Below are positions 1 through 12,371 of a stretch of 64,000 nt of DNA, piece after piece (the first letter of the stretch is position 1; the number at the start of each line of letters is the position of its first letter). This stretch comes from Ashinkailepas kermadecensis (lineage: Eukaryota; Arthropoda; Thecostraca; Neolepadidae), in NCBI GenBank assembly GCA_034440615.1, contig JAOTOM010005124.1, forward strand, positions 479,001 to 543,000, in the 5' to 3' direction. A program made the translations under genes and the position numbers. The notes below the pieces were generated by a model. It saw only the letters and a list, made by a program, of their open reading frames with translations, made no database searches and was not told the DNA's origin.

Positions 1-375
1 TCTCGCGAGCATCCGACTAACGAGGTGGGATAGGAGACGGGTCATCTCGTGAGCATCCGACTAACGAGGTGGGATAGGAGACGGTTTATCTCGTGAGCAT
101 CCGTCTAACGAGGTGGGATAGGAGACGGGTCATCTCGTGAGCATCCGACCAACGAGGTGGGATAGGAGACGGGTCATCTCGTGAGCATCCGTCTAACGAG
201 GTGGGATAGGAGACGGGTCATCTCGTGAGCATCCGGCTAACGAGGTGGGATAGGAGACGGGTCATCTCGTGAGCATCCGACTAACGAGGTGGGATAGGAG
301 ACGGGTCATCTCGTGAGCATCCGCCTAACGAGGTGGGATAGGAGACGGGTCATCTCGTGAGCATCCGACTAACGA
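1..375. repeat. 44-bp minisatellite, ~8.5 copies
   Basis: Head-to-tail 44-bp units with core 'acgaggtgggataggagacg'; the array enters from outside the window. Units differ mainly at the base after 'gcatccg' and at the final tetramer. It ends abruptly at 'ctaacgaaatgg'. Confidence 0.97.
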
Positions 376-397
376 AATGGCACGGAATTTACCAGCC

Positions 398-2165
398 GGA
401 CACCGATATTGCACACCATGTCAGACGGTTATAGTACGCGACACTGGACGGACACCGACATTGCACACCATGTCAGACGGTTATAGTACCCGACACTGGA
501 TGGTCACCGACATTGTACACCATGTCAGACGGTTATAGTACGTGACACTGGATGGGCACCGACATTGCACACCATGTCAGACGGTTATAGTACGTGACAC
601 CGGATGGGCACCTACATTGTACACCATGTCAGACGGTTATAGTACCTGACACTGGATGGTCACCGACATTGTACACCATGTCAGACGGTTATAGTACGTG
701 ACACTGGATGGGCACCGACATTGCACACCATGTCAGACGGTTATAGTACGTGACACCGGATGGGCACCTACATTGTACACCATGTCAGCCGGATATAGTA
801 CCTGACACTGGATGGTCACCGACATTGTACACCATGTCAGCCGGATATAGCACCTGACACTGGATGGTCACCGACATTGCACACCATGTCAGACGGTTAT
901 AGTACGTGACACTGGATGGGCACCGACATTGCACACCATGTCAGACGGTTATAGTACGTGACACTGGATGGGCACCGACATTGCACACCATGTCAGACGG
1001 TTATAGTACCTGACACTGGATGGGCACCGATATTGCACACCATGTCAGACGGTTATAGTACGTGACACTGGATGGGCACCGACATTGTACACCATGTCAG
1101 CCGGTTATAGTACGTGACACTGGATGGGCACCGACATTGCACACCATGTCAGACGGTTATAGTACGTGACACCGGATGGGCACCTACATTGTACACCATG
1201 TCAGCCGGATATAGTACCTGACACTGGATGGTCACCGACATTGTACACCATGTCAGCCGGATATAGCACCTGACACTGGATGGTCACCGACATTGCACAC
1301 CATGTCAGACGGTTATAGTACGTGACACTGGATGGGCACCGACATTGCACACCATGTCAGACGGTTATAGTACGTGACACTGGATGGGCACCGACATTGC
1401 ACACCATGTCAGACGGTTATAGTACGTGACACCGGATGGGCACCTACATTGTACACCATGTCAGCCGGATATAGTACCTGACACTGGATGGTCACCGACA
1501 TTGTACACCATGTCAGCCGGATATAGCACCTGACACTGGATGGTCACCGACATTGCACACCATGTCAGACGGTTATAGTACGTGACACTGGATGGGCACC
1601 GACATTGCACACCATGTCAGACGGTTATAGTACGTGACACTGGATGGGCACCTACATTGTACACCATGTCAGCCGGTTATAGTACGTGACACTGGATGGG
1701 CATCGACATTGCACACCATGTCAGACGGTTATAGTACGTGACACTGGATGGGCACCTACATTGCACACCATGTCAGCCGGTTATAGTACGTGACACTGGA
1801 TGGGCACCGACATTGCACACCATGTCAGACGGTTATAGTACGTGACACCGGATGGGCACCTACATTGTACACCATGTCAGCCGGATATAGTACCTGACAC
1901 TGGATGGTCACCGACATTGTACACCATGTCAGCCGGATATAGCACCTGACACTGGATGGTCACCGACATTGCACACCATGTCAGCCGGATATAGTACCTG
2001 ACACTGGATGGTCACCGACATTGCACACCATGTCAGACGGTTATAGTACGTGACACTGGATGGTCACCGACATTGCACACCATGTCAGACGGTTATAGTA
2101 CCTGACACTGGACGGTCACCGACATTGCACACCATGTCAGACGGTTATAGTACCTGACGCTGGAC
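398..2165. repeat. 52-bp minisatellite, ~34 copies, with higher-order structure
   Basis: Units of exactly 52 bp containing 'caccatgtcagacggttata'. Variants ('ccggatatag', 'cctacattgt', 'gacaccgg') recur in fixed order at distances that are multiples of 52, showing that blocks of several units were amplified together. No coding signal. Confidence 0.97.
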
Positions 2166-2694
2166 TCGGTGCCATCTCGGGCCATGGCTTGCAGCACAGT
2201 GTACTCGAGTTTACGATGCCGATGCGATGTGCGATATTTCCTCCTCGCCTTTCGGTACAAAAAGGCTGAGGGACCCTCTGTCGTGCAGCCACGCGATACG
2301 ACAGGCGCCAGGCAGTCGACGCCAACTAACCAGGTATTGGTCGCTGCACCCTCAAGCCTAAATAATCATGCAACCAAGCAGGCAGAGGTACGCCGTATTC
2401 TTCTACGGCATCGCCGTCCAAGCGATGTCGAAAACAGCCAGCGCCGGTTGTGTTGTGCCCTGTCCTGTATGCCACTGTAGTCGGTCGTGATCGACTGTGA
2501 CCGCTGACGAGGCTGCATGTCAGGTCAGGTCAGGTCAGCCCACCCAGTATGTCGCTGCAGCCAGCTGTGGTTCGGCCGACCGCCGCTTCAGGCAATTGAC
2601 AGGACCAACGAGCCGACGCCAGGATGCACGAACTAAACCAGCGCCCGCCAACGTTGCTGGCTCGATTGGCAGCTGCCACTCAACTGCACGGCGT
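2166..2694. other. Non-array spacer, no gene recognised
   Basis: Low-complexity 'caggt' iterations near 2520. A ~25-base stretch near 2572 (cggccgaccgccgc-tcaggc) is closely matched near 4459, so the two spacers may share an old dispersed fragment. No conserved protein seen in any frame. Confidence 0.6.
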
Positions 2695-3741
2695 ACAGGT
2701 GACAACATTGTCACTGTACAGACACGGCCTCCCCGCTGCTGCTGTGTGGGCTCAGTATTGTCCCGGTGACAACATTGCCACTGTACAGACACGGCCTGCC
2801 CGCTGCTGCTGTGTGGGCTCGGTATTGTCCCGGTGACAACATTGTCACTGTACAGACACGGCTCCCCGTGCTGTTGTGTGGGCTCGGTATTGTCCCGGTG
2901 ACAACATTGCCACTGTACAGACACGGCCTTCCGCTGCTGCGTGTGGGCTCGTATTGTCCCGGTGACAACATTGTCACTGTCAGACACGGCCTCCCCGCTG
3001 CTGTTGTGTGGGCTCGGTATTGTCCAGGTGACAACATTGCCGCTGTACAGACACGGCCTCCCCGCTGCTGCTGTGTGGGCTCAGTATTGTCCCGGTGACA
3101 ACATTGCCACTGTACAGACACGGCCTCCCGCTGCTGCTGTGTGGGCTCGTATTGTCCCGGTGACAATTGTCACTGTACGACCGGCCTGTCCGCTGCTGCT
3201 GTGTGGGCTCGGTATTGTCCCGGTGACACATTGTCACTGTACAGACACGGCCTGTCCGCTGCTGCTGTGTGGGCTCGGTATTGCCGTGACAACTTGCCGC
3301 TGTCGACACGGCCTTCCGTGCTGCTGTGTGGGCTCGGTATTGTCCCGGTGACAACATTGCCACGTGCGACACGGCCTGTCCGCTGCTGCTATGTGGGCTC
3401 GGTATTGTCCCGGTGACAACATTGCCACTGGCACGGCCTGTCCGCTGCTGCTATGTGGGCTCGGTATTGTCCCGGTGACAACATTGCCACTGTACAGACA
3501 CGGCCTGTCCGCTACTGCTGTGTGGGCTCGGTATTGTCACGGTGACAACATTGCCACTGTACAGACACGGCCTGTCCGCTGCTGCTGTGTGGGCTCGGTA
3601 TTGTCCCGGTGACAACATTGCCACTGTACAGACACGGCCTGTCCGCTGCTGCTGTGTGGGCTCGGTATTGTCCCGGTGACAACATTGCCACTGTACAGAC
3701 ACGGCCTGTCCGCTGCTGCTGTGTGGGCTCGGTATTGTCCA
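2695..3741. repeat. 67-bp minisatellite, ~15 copies
   Basis: Units built around 'ggtgacaacattgccactgt' and 'gctgctgctgtgtgggctcg'. The flanking copies are almost identical, but copies at about 2850-3440 carry many 1-4 base deletions, which shifts all frames; see findings. Confidence 0.96.
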
Positions 3742-3930
3742 GATGATCGGTAGCGAGCATCAGGTGTGAGGTCTGACAAGGCTGCGTGCGACACAAACGA
3801 CGATCGGTATGGCAGACCGGCGGGGTGTGCCTGTGACCGCTCTTCTCCTCGCCGTCTCTTTTACGCTATATCTAGGCAGCCTGCTTTGATAGGCTGACCA
3901 GACAGCCTGACCATACAGCCTGCCCGGACA

Positions 3931-4160
3931 GGCCGACTGGGCGGACGTACCCGACAGGAAGGTCGAGGTGCCAGGTAATTGCACACGGTGTCCATTGTTG
4001 TGGTTCAGTGAGTTTGTCAACCAAGCTGGTGTAGTGTCGCGGGGCCAGCGCCCTGCCCGGAGAAGCCGACTGGGCGGACGCACCCGACAGGCAGGTCGAG
4101 GTGGCAGGTAATTGCACGCAGTGTCCATTGTTGTGGTTCAGTGAGTTAGTGAGTTTGTCT
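3931..4160. repeat. Tandem duplication, 133-bp offset
   Basis: The segment 'ccgactgggcggacg' through 'ttgtggttcagtgagtt' occurs twice, beginning near 3933 and 4066, with scattered substitutions. A simple two-copy duplication. Confidence 0.85.
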
Positions 4161-4857
4161 ACTACGCCGGCGTTGTGTCGCCAGACCCGCTCGTGTTCTG
4201 GGGGACGGGTGTGTACCGACGCGGTGAGGTGTGTGCTCGGCCCGAGGAGACTGGCGCTCGGCGAACGGCACATGACGTGATCCGTACCTCACTCACCGCA
4301 TAGCGGCACACCGCACGACTGTGACCCGCGGCGGCTGAAGTCTGCGGCGGCCGCAGTTCCGACGGCGACCGGGCATGTGGCGACGCTCCACGGTGGCCTG
4401 TACCGGTGAGACTGGGGAGTCGGCACGAGGTCAGGTCACCCGTGGCCCGGCCGACCGCCGCCTCAGGCTATTGGCAGGCCCAGCGCACCGGGCGACACGC
4501 GCCATGGACACCACTGCCGAACGACATCGATCCTACCTGGCTCACACCGGGACGGCGATTTACTTGTTGCGCAGGTTTGTCGACAGATGGTGCGACATGA
4601 ACTGTCGGCGTGGCGGCCTCCTTGAAGGCGTGGCAAAGGATGAGTGGCTGACATTCGCCGTGGCGGACCTTGTCGCCATGCGGCACGACAAACCCAGCGC
4701 TTGCACGGACGTTGTGGTTGAAGCAGTTGCGCAGACGTTAACGGGCCACCATTGGTGCGGAGCGGCTGGTGCCGCCGGCGCGGTGGTGCACTGCCGGTAG
4801 CTGTTCGTGCTGTGCGGTGCGTGTGGCTACTGGCGGCGGTGTGACGGCTCGGCCTTC
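4161..4857. other. Non-array spacer, no gene recognised
   Basis: An open frame 4375-4800 (+, 141 codons) is present but its translation has no motif or composition I recognise, and chance open frames are common in this GC-rich DNA. I see no splice or promoter context that would make it a gene. Confidence 0.5.
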
Positions 4858-4965
4858 TGCGACGGACGGACGGAAGGACGGAAGGACGGACTGACGGACG
4901 GGCGGGCTGGCGGACGGTCGCGGACGTGGACGTGGACGGACGGACGGACGGACGGGATCTCCCAG
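4858..4965. repeat. Degenerate (GGAC)n microsatellite
   Basis: Runs of 'ggacggacggacggac' with 'ggaa' and 'ctga' interruptions over about 100 bp. Confidence 0.85.
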
Positions 4966-5157
4966 CCGACGCCGGGACCTCCGCTGCCGTCGCCGCTGCC
5001 GCCTTCTCACGCGGCGCGGCCGCGGCCGCCGACGCCCGCCTTTGTTCGGCCGGTCGTTGCCGGCTGGTGGAGCGGCCGCTGCGGCGGCCGGCCGCAGCGG
5101 CTGACCCGACTCACCGGCTGACCCGACTCACCTGTGGTCGGCCAGTCTCACACGGCG

Positions 5158-5703
5158 AGCCGGTGGCGGTCACCGACGGCTGGTGTCACTGGTCGGCCCA
5201 GTGACGGTCACCGACGGCTGGTGTCACTGGTCGGCCCAGTGACGGTCACCGACGGCTGGTGTCACTGGTCGGCCCAGTGACGGTCATCGACGGCTGGTGT
5301 CACTGGTCGGCCAGTGACGGTCACCGACGGCTGGTGTAACTGGTCGGCCCAGTGACGGTCACCGACGGCTGGTGTCACTGGTCGGCCCAGTGACGGTCAC
5401 CGACGGCTGGTGTAACTGGTCGGCCAGTGACGGTCACCGACGGCTGGTGTAACTGGTCGGCCCAGTGACGGTCACCGACGGCTGGTGTCACTGGTCGGCC
5501 CAGTGACGGTCACCGACGGCTGGTGTAACTGGTCGGCCCAGTGACGGTCACCGACGGCTGGTGTAACTGGTCGGCCCAGTGACGGTCACCGACGGCTGGT
5601 GTAACTGGTCGGCCAGTGACGGTCACCGACGGCTGGTGTAACTGGTTGGCCCAGTGACGGCGGGCCGGTGGCGGTCACCGACGGCTGGTGTCACTGGTCG
5701 GCT
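5158..5703. repeat. 37/38-bp minisatellite, ~14 copies
   Basis: Unit core 'gtcaccgacggctggtgt' with alternating 'cactgg' and 'aactgg'; length toggles 37/38 by one C in 'ggcc(c)ag'. The first and last copies share a distinctive 'gccggtggcggtcacc' variant at the two array edges. Confidence 0.96.
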
Positions 5704-5980
5704 CACCAGTGGCCCGGAAGCAGTGACAGCCGGACCGTGTGTGCTGTTGATTGGGTGAGGGCTGGTGATTACTGGCCAAAGTGGCACTCACTATGTCAAA
5801 ATGCAGCAAAGTCGTGGCGATGCAGCCGTGCGTGTGACGCTGGCATGTGCTGACATCGGTGTGGTCCATGACGAATATCGACGTGCAGAAACTTTAAGCA
5901 CCCAGATCCAGCATAATACCTAAGATATCTAGTGCGAACCTACAAACATACGTATAAACCAAGTGACAAGACAGGAGAGC

Positions 5981-6297
5981 ATGGCACCTCGTGGACACCA
6001 CCACAACTGACCACTACATAGGAACATAGCATCAGCTACATCCATGGCACCTCGTGGACACCACCACAACTGACCACTACATAGGAACATAGCATCAGCT
6101 ACATCCATGGCACCTCGTGGACACCACCACAACTGACCACTACATAGGGACATAGCATCAGCTACATCCATGGCACCTCGTGGACATCACCACAACTGAC
6201 CACTACATAGGAACATAGCATCAGCTACATCCATGGCACCTTGTGGACACCACCACAACTGACCACTACATAGGAACATAGCATCAGCTACATCCAT
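5981..6297. repeat. 63-bp minisatellite, 5 copies
   Basis: Five nearly identical 63-bp units (core 'tggacaccaccacaactgac'). The unit length is a multiple of three, which keeps a minus-strand frame open; no other coding evidence. Confidence 0.95.
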
Positions 6298-6587
6298 GCT
6301 CATCAATCAAATCGCTGCGCAGGTGGGACTTAAACTGAAGCCGGTCTGGGGCTACCTCCCCTCGTTTTGACGATGGCTCCAAAGCAACAGTCGCCGGCTA
6401 GCTGAAGCTCCCAATGCCATCACGTGCACACCCATGGTGCCAGGTGACCCACACCTGGACCATCTCGTGTCGCTCGGCCACCACTCACATGGCTGCCACG
6501 CTGCCGTCCTCTGTTCCCCCTGCTGCCGGTTTCTTCCATTGTTCCCTCCTCACCTCCATCTCTCGTCTAGGCCGCGCTGCACAACAA

Positions 6588-6650
6588 CGGCCGCGGATGA
6601 TCGAAGACTGGTCGAAGCGCCCTAAGGCCCAAATATCAAACAACAAATAG
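6588..6650 (+). repeat. SINE-like 3' tail fragment (tail family 4)
   Basis: Ends in 'ctaaggcccaaatatcaaac', closely matching tails at 43328-43367 and 60826-60871. Only the tail is shared; no tRNA-like head is visible upstream. The rest of 6298-6700 is unique sequence with no gene recognised. Confidence 0.5.
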
Positions 6651-6699
6651 CGCTGACAACAGCACTGACAGACTGGTGCCTCACAGTCCGTCACGAGCG

Positions 6700-6937
6700 G
6701 CGTTACACCTGTGACAGTCTGGTCTGTACCGGTGATCACATCTGTGACGGTCTGGTCTGTACCGGCGTCACACCTGTGACAGTCTGGTCTGTACCGGCGT
6801 CACACCTGTGACAGTCTGGTCTGTACCGGCGTCACACCTGTGACAGTCTGGTCTGTACCGATGATCACACCTGTGACCAGTCTGATCTGTACCGGCGTCA
6901 CAACTGTGACCAGTCTGATCTGTGTCGGTGATCGCAC
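6700..6937. repeat. 32-bp minisatellite, ~7 copies
   Basis: Unit core 'tgtgacagtctggtctgtac', alternating 'cggcgtcac' and 'cgatgatcac'. Confidence 0.94.
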
Positions 6938-7071
6938 ACGAGCTGAACCTCCATGCACGTGAATAATGGCCGAAAATGATAAGATAAACAATAATCAAAT
7001 ACCAGTACCGTATCAGTGCGCACAAACCAGGCGTGTCTATCGGCGCCAAAGACGGCTGACTCAGAGATCTG

Positions 7072-7712
7072 TGTGGCCGTGTCGTCTGTGACGGGTGACC
7101 GTGTTATGTATGGCGGGTGGCCGTGTCCCATGTGACGGGTGACCGTGTCGTCTGTGACGGGTGACCGTGCTATGTATGGCGGGTGGCCGTGTCGTCTGTG
7201 ACGGGTGACCGTGCTATGTATGGCGGGTGACCGTGTCGTCTGTGACGGGTGATCGTGTCGTCTGTGACGGGTGACCGTGTTATGTATGGCGGGTGGCCGT
7301 GTCGTCTGTGACGGGCGGCCGTGTCCTATGTGACGGGTGACCGTGTCGTCTGTGACGGGTTGGCGGGTGACCGTCATGTATGGCGGGTGACCGTGTCTTC
7401 CGTGGGGTGGCCGTGTCGTCTGTGACGGGTGACGGTGTGGCCGTGTCGTCTGTGACGGGTGACCGTGCTATGTATGGCGGGTGACCGTCATGTATGGCGG
7501 GTGACCGTGTCTTCCGTGACGGCTGACCATGCTATGTATGGCGGGTGACCGTCATGTATGGCGGGTGACCGTGTCTTCCGTGACGGGTGGCCGTGTCGTC
7601 TGTGACGGGTGACCGTGCTATGTATGGCGGGTGACCGTGTCGTCTGTGACGGGTGACCGTGCTATGTATGGCGGGTGACCGTGCTATGTATGGCGGGTGA
7701 CCGTGTCTTCCG
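7072..7712. repeat. Compound 22/23-bp minisatellite
   Basis: Two related unit types interleave: 'gtgaccgtgtcgtctgtgac' (23 bp) and 'gtgaccgtgctatgtatggc' (22-23 bp). Order is irregular, with a block around 7380-7590 duplicated. Confidence 0.93.
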
Positions 7713-7907
7713 TGACGGGTGGCCCATGAGGGCGGGTGTGTCGGCCGGCCCCGCCTGTCGTCGCCGCCACGTCCAAATGTTGCCGGCTGGCGTCACCCGC
7801 TGCCAAATACGGCCACGAGCGGCGCACTTCCGCCGGATCGGCCGGCACCCATTGTGTTTGCGTGCCACGTGCGGTCAAACTGTGGCAGCCAGCAGGGCGC
7901 CGACACG

Positions 7908-9193
7908 CACAGCTCCTGCCTGCTGACGTGCTGATGGTGTCTGTCGGCACACAGCTCCGGTCTGCTGACGTGCTGATGGTGTCTGTCGGCACACAGCTCC
8001 GGTCTGCTGACGTGCTGATGGTGTCTGTCGGCACACAGCTCCTGCCTGCTGACGTGCTGATGGTGTCTGTCGGCACACAGCTCCGGTCTGCTGACGTGCT
8101 GATGGTGTCTGTCGGCACACAGCTCCGGTCTGCTGACGTGCTGATGGTGTCTGTCGGCACACAGCTCCGGTCTGCTGACTTGCTGATGGTGTCTGTCGGC
8201 ACACAGCTCCGGTCTGCTGACTTGCTGATGGTGTCTGTCGGCACACAGCTCCTGCCTGCTGACGTGCTGATGGTGTCTGTCGGCACACAGCTCCGGTCTG
8301 CTGACGCTGATGGTGTCTGTCGGCACACAGCTCCGGTCTGCTGACTGCTGATGGTGTCTGTGGCACAGCTCCGGTCTGCTGACTTGCTGATGGTGTTGTC
8401 GGCACACACCTGCCTGCTGACTGCTGATGGTGTCTGTGCACACAGCTCCGGTCTGCTGACGTGCTGATGGTGTCTGTCGGCACACAGCTCCGGCCTGCTG
8501 ACGTGCTGATGGTGTCTGTCGGCACACAGCTCCGGTCTGCTGTCGTACTGATGGTGTCTGTCGGCACACAGCTCCGGTCTGCTGACGTGCTGATGGTGTC
8601 TGTCGGCACACAGCTCCGGTCTGCTGACGTGCTGATGGTGTCTGTCGGCACACAGCTCCGGTCTGCTGACGTGCTGATGGTGTCTGTCGGCACACAGCTC
8701 CGGTCTGCTGACGTGCTGATGGTGTCTGTCGGCACACAGCTCCGGTCTGCTGTCGTACTGATGGTGTCTGTCGGCACACAGCTCCGGTCTGCTGACGTGC
8801 TGATGGTGTCTGTCGGCACACAGCTCCGGTCTGCTGACGTGCTGATGGTGTCTGTCGGCACACAGCTCCGGTCTGCTGACGTGCTGATGGTGTCTGTCGG
8901 CACACAGCTCCGACGTGCTGACGGCCTGCTGACGTGCTGATGGTGACTGTCGGCACACAGCTCCGACGTGCTGACGGCCTGCTGACGTGCTGATGGTGAC
9001 TGTCGGCACACAGCTCCGACGTGCTGACGGCCTGCTGACGTGCTGATGGTGTCTGTCGGCACACAGCTCCTGCCTGCTGACGTGCTGGTGGTGTCTGTCG
9101 GCACACAGCTCCGGTCTGCTGACGTGCTGATCGTGTCTGTCGGCACACAGCTCCGGTCTGCTGACGTGCTGATGGTGTCTGTCGGCACACGAC
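7908..9193. repeat. 42-bp minisatellite, ~30 copies
   Basis: Unit core 'gctgatggtgtctgtcggca'. Since 42 is a multiple of three, frames up to nearly 500 codons stay open on both strands; these are repeat artefacts. Copies at ~8300-8460 contain clustered small deletions. Near 8905-9046 a longer sub-unit with 'ctgacggcctgctgac' is itself repeated three times. Confidence 0.97.
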
Positions 9194-9747
9194 CACGCAG
9201 ACGGTCTCTCGTGTGCTGCGAGGACACAGAGGCAAGAGTTCGGAAACGCTTCGGTTGATGTGGAAGAGCCACATCCTTTTCTGTGCTCATTTTTGTCCTA
9301 AGCGCCTGAATGCGTCTCGGCAGCTATATATCAAGGCTATAATAGCAAGTCGGCAGCCGCATGCTGCCTGCACAATGTCTGTCAGCTACCTGAGTTTATG
9401 TTCTCCGACTGGAACATCTCTGTATCCGCCTTCGTGACGGGTGGCACGAGTTGTGGTCGATAAATCAGGTGGGTTGGCGGAAGCCAGTGATTAGTGGATG
9501 GTAACACAGCACCTGCGCAGAGTGATGTTGCATGTGCGTTCGTATCACCAGTCTCCCATCGTGGCTTTGACTGTTCCCGCACCGAGCCAGCGAAATTCGG
9601 TGCTTTCACTGCTCTCAGAAGACGGGCGCTTGGCGCCATGGCGGTGCCCACTTCTTCGGAACGGCGCGGTGGTACCGTTACGCACGGCACGAACGCCCAT
9701 ACTCGTCATCCTCATGGTATTCCAGCCGCGGTGTGGAGCATAGTCGG
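9194..9747. other. Non-array spacer, no gene recognised
   Basis: Unique sequence of moderate GC. Short open frames on both strands have no recognisable domain. Confidence 0.5.
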
Positions 9748-9899
9748 GGCTCGGTGGCCCAGTGGTCAGAGCTGCTGGTCATGGTCAGGCTCGGTGGTCC
9801 AGTGGTCAGAGCTGCTGGTCATGGTCAGGCTCGGTGGCCTAGTGGTCAGAGCTGCTGGTCATGGTCAGGCTTGGTGGTCCAGTGGTCAGAGCTGCTGGC
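9748..9899. repeat. 40-bp repeat carrying a tRNA A-box-like motif, ~4 copies
   Basis: Units contain 'tggcccagtggtcagagctg', which fits the tRNA A-box pattern TGGCNNAGTGG; no B box follows. The same 40-bp unit reappears at 10471-10618. Confidence 0.9.
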
Positions 9900-10155
9900 A
9901 GTGCCCGGAAGTTCGGAAATTTGAGCGGAGACCCACACTTAATGACAATTGTTTTTAACATCACTTTTTGTGTAACATCGTTAACTGCCTTTTTGGCTTT
10001 TTTGTTGCATGGTATGTGTAAGATTTGTATCTTAAAAAGCATGTATGGCTTCTGGCGACAGCACTGCCGACTGGTACACTATCATCAGACATCAGATACA
10101 CTACGGACATCATTATCATCATCAGGCGATAAACAAACGTCATATAAAGTAACCC

Positions 10156-10339
10156 GGGGGCGGGGTTGGCCGAGTGGTTAAGGTGTTGAGTTCTGGGTAC
10201 CAAAGGTCCCGGGTTCAACACTCGCACCACTCGGGACATTTCCCAATCCCGCGGCCCACCGGCGAAACAGTGTGGGCGGCTCCATTAGCCGTGATCGTGC
10301 ATAAAGTGCGTCGAGAACCATCCAATAAACAAACAATAG
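10156..10339 (+). mobile_element. tRNA-derived SINE, family 1, with target-site duplication
   Basis: The head has a textbook A box (tggccgagtgg, followed by ttaagg, Leu/Ser-tRNA-like) and a B-box-like 'gggttcaacact'. The body leads to a tail 'gtgcgtcgagaacc' plus 'aataaacaaacaa'. It is flanked by the 10-bp duplication 'aaagtaaccc' (10146-10155 and 10340-10349). A second copy lies on the minus strand at 19055-19222. SINEs of this type are Pol III transcribed and mobilised by LINE enzymes; no protein is encoded. Confidence 0.9.
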
Positions 10340-10470
10340 AAAGTAACCCATCAATAGGCATTATCCATGCCTTTGCACTTTTTGAATGCATCAGTTGACT
10401 TCTTGACATTACCCTCCTTCCCCATCACTATACAAACAATAAGTTCCAGGACACAGGTGGTCATATTCAG

Positions 10471-10618
10471 GTCTCGATGGTCCAGTGGTCAGAGCTGCTG
10501 TTCACGGTCAGGAGTCGGTGATCCAGTGGTCAGAGCTGCTGTTCATGGTTAGGACCGGTGGTCCAATGGTCAGAGCTGCTGTTCATGATCAGGACCCGGC
10601 GGTCCAGTGGTCAGAGTG
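10471..10618. repeat. 40-bp repeat, second block, ~3.5 copies
   Basis: Same family as 9748-9899 ('gtccagtggtcagagctgct'), about 570 bp away. The family-1 SINE lies between the two blocks. Confidence 0.88.
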
Positions 10619-11262
10619 GACTGGACGCCAAAGATCTCGAGCTGGGGCACACCTGGCGGCCGACCATGAGACAACTTGGTGGGCGGGCGATGACTGGCGA
10701 CAGCTATTAGCCTCCGAGTGAAAACACGCCTCGTCAAACAGCTCGTGCAGCGAACAAAGACTGCGTGTCTGTGCGGAGACCGACCTTATGCTAATGTTGG
10801 CCAGCTGCCATTTGTGAGGACCGCCGCGGCTGCTCTATTTGCCATCGTTCGCACATCGTAAGCAGCAGCAGCAGCGGCTCTCTCCACCTTGTACACACGT
10901 GTCCGCGCGAACACTGTTTGCATTAGTTAGCCTATTAGATCAGGTTGTTTAGTACACGGTGAGCAGCGTGCGCACAGTTGAGCTTGACTGTGGACGACTG
11001 GCAGGATTATGATTGTATCCTATCAGGTGAACAGCATTAACGGTTAGGAGGAAGGGAGAGGGGTGGCTTTATTACAGTCCAATTCATTACAGTCCGATGC
11101 TGATGTGGATTAAATAGATGACACCTGAACTGTAGGCGTAAGCCGCCATGTTGGGTTAGGAGTTTCTGAGCACCGAGCATGCAGTGACGACCGTATTCCT
11201 GGTTTCTTAGCATCCATCACCCCGCGATCAGGCGGCGTTCCGGGCGATGACGCGGAAATTGT
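10619..11262. other. Non-array spacer, no gene recognised
   Basis: Unique sequence with a short CAG run near 10861. No conserved coding segment seen. Confidence 0.5.
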
Positions 11263-11447
11263 CCATTGAACAGGCTCGACTGGTTAATGTTTCTCGATAG
11301 GCTGTGTTTAATGTGCGCACTGAGATAGCTCTCCGGTCGTGCCGCATTACTTATTCATTGAGCAGGTTTGACCCGTTAATGTTTCTCAGTAGGCTGTGTT
11401 TGATGTGCGCACTGAGCGGGTTCTCCAGTCGTGCCGCATTACTTCTG
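11263..11447. repeat. ~92-bp tandem duplication
   Basis: Two diverged copies sharing 'ttaatgtttctc', 'aggctgtgttt' and 'gtgcgcactgag', the second ending at 'gtcgtgccgcattacttct'. The following 11448-11867 is unique sequence with no gene recognised. Confidence 0.85.
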
Positions 11448-11867
11448 GTCCTCACCGCCACACGGCTGGCGAATTCTTCCGCAGCCTGCTTGCAGGACAC
11501 CTCAGGATACTGAGGAACTGAACTGAACTGAATGCTGTTGCTCTTTATAAGTTTGGACGCGTGGAATACGGGCCGTACGTCTGTTCCTGTTGACGTGCAG
11601 CGAGCAACGTACACACCGATTTGTGGACGCTGCGTGACCAATGAGGTTGATTTGCCCCTGTGACCAAGGAACCATCTGGAAACTAGTGAATGATCACAAT
11701 TTATTTGGTGGTTGATCATTTTCGTTTCGAACACTGCCAGCTCGGCTGTTCGTTGACTGTCGCGTCCAGTGATATTGCAGCTATGCTGCTGGTCTGAAAC
11801 CTGCGGGGTGCCCTGCTCATCACCAACGTGCACGAGGCAGCAACATTCCCGGACATTATCAGACACA

Positions 11868-12215
11868 GGGGTCAGCCGCTTGGACGTGCACTGTCGGACA
11901 CAGGAGAGCAGCTACCTGGCCGGTCACTTCCGACACAGGGTGTCAGCCACTTGTCCGGTCACTGTCGGACACAGGGGGCCAGCCACCTGGCCGGACAATG
12001 TCGGACACAGGGTGTCAGCCACCTGGCCGGACAATGTCGGACACAGGGGGTCAGCCACCTGGCCGGACAATGTCGGACGCTGTCGGACACAGGAGAGCAG
12101 CTACCTGGCCGGTCACTTCCGACACAGGGGGTCAGCCACTTGTCCGGTCACTGTAGGACACAGGGTGTCAGCCACCTGGCCGGACACCGTCGGACACTGT
12201 CGGACACGGGGAGAC
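11868..12215. repeat. 36-bp minisatellite, ~9 copies
   Basis: Unit core 'gtcagccacctggccggaca'. Sub-variants with 'gagagcagctacctgg' recur at both ends, so a multi-unit block appears duplicated. Confidence 0.94.
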
Positions 12216-12371
12216 AGGCGCGTGACCGGACGCCGTCGGACCGCCGCTGCCGACCGCCTGGAAAGTGAAAGAGGAGCAGCGGCAGCCGGCCGTGTATTCC
12301 CACCCGTGGCCGGCGCCGCCGTGTGTAACTGGTCTCGGTTCGATCGTGAGCGACGAGCTCTCCTCACCGTG

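Noticed and set aside
1..2165. CRISPR-like regular repeats
   Set aside because: Units are contiguous tandem copies with no unique spacers, and the DNA is clearly eukaryotic.
4375..4800. Possible 141-residue protein gene
   Set aside because: No recognisable motif, no supporting splice or promoter evidence, and similar chance frames are abundant in this GC-rich DNA.
7684..9290. Open frames of up to ~490 codons on the minus strand
   Set aside because: They coincide with the 42-bp array, whose unit is a multiple of three and has no stop in several frames on either strand; peptides are simple 14-residue repeats with no splice or start context.
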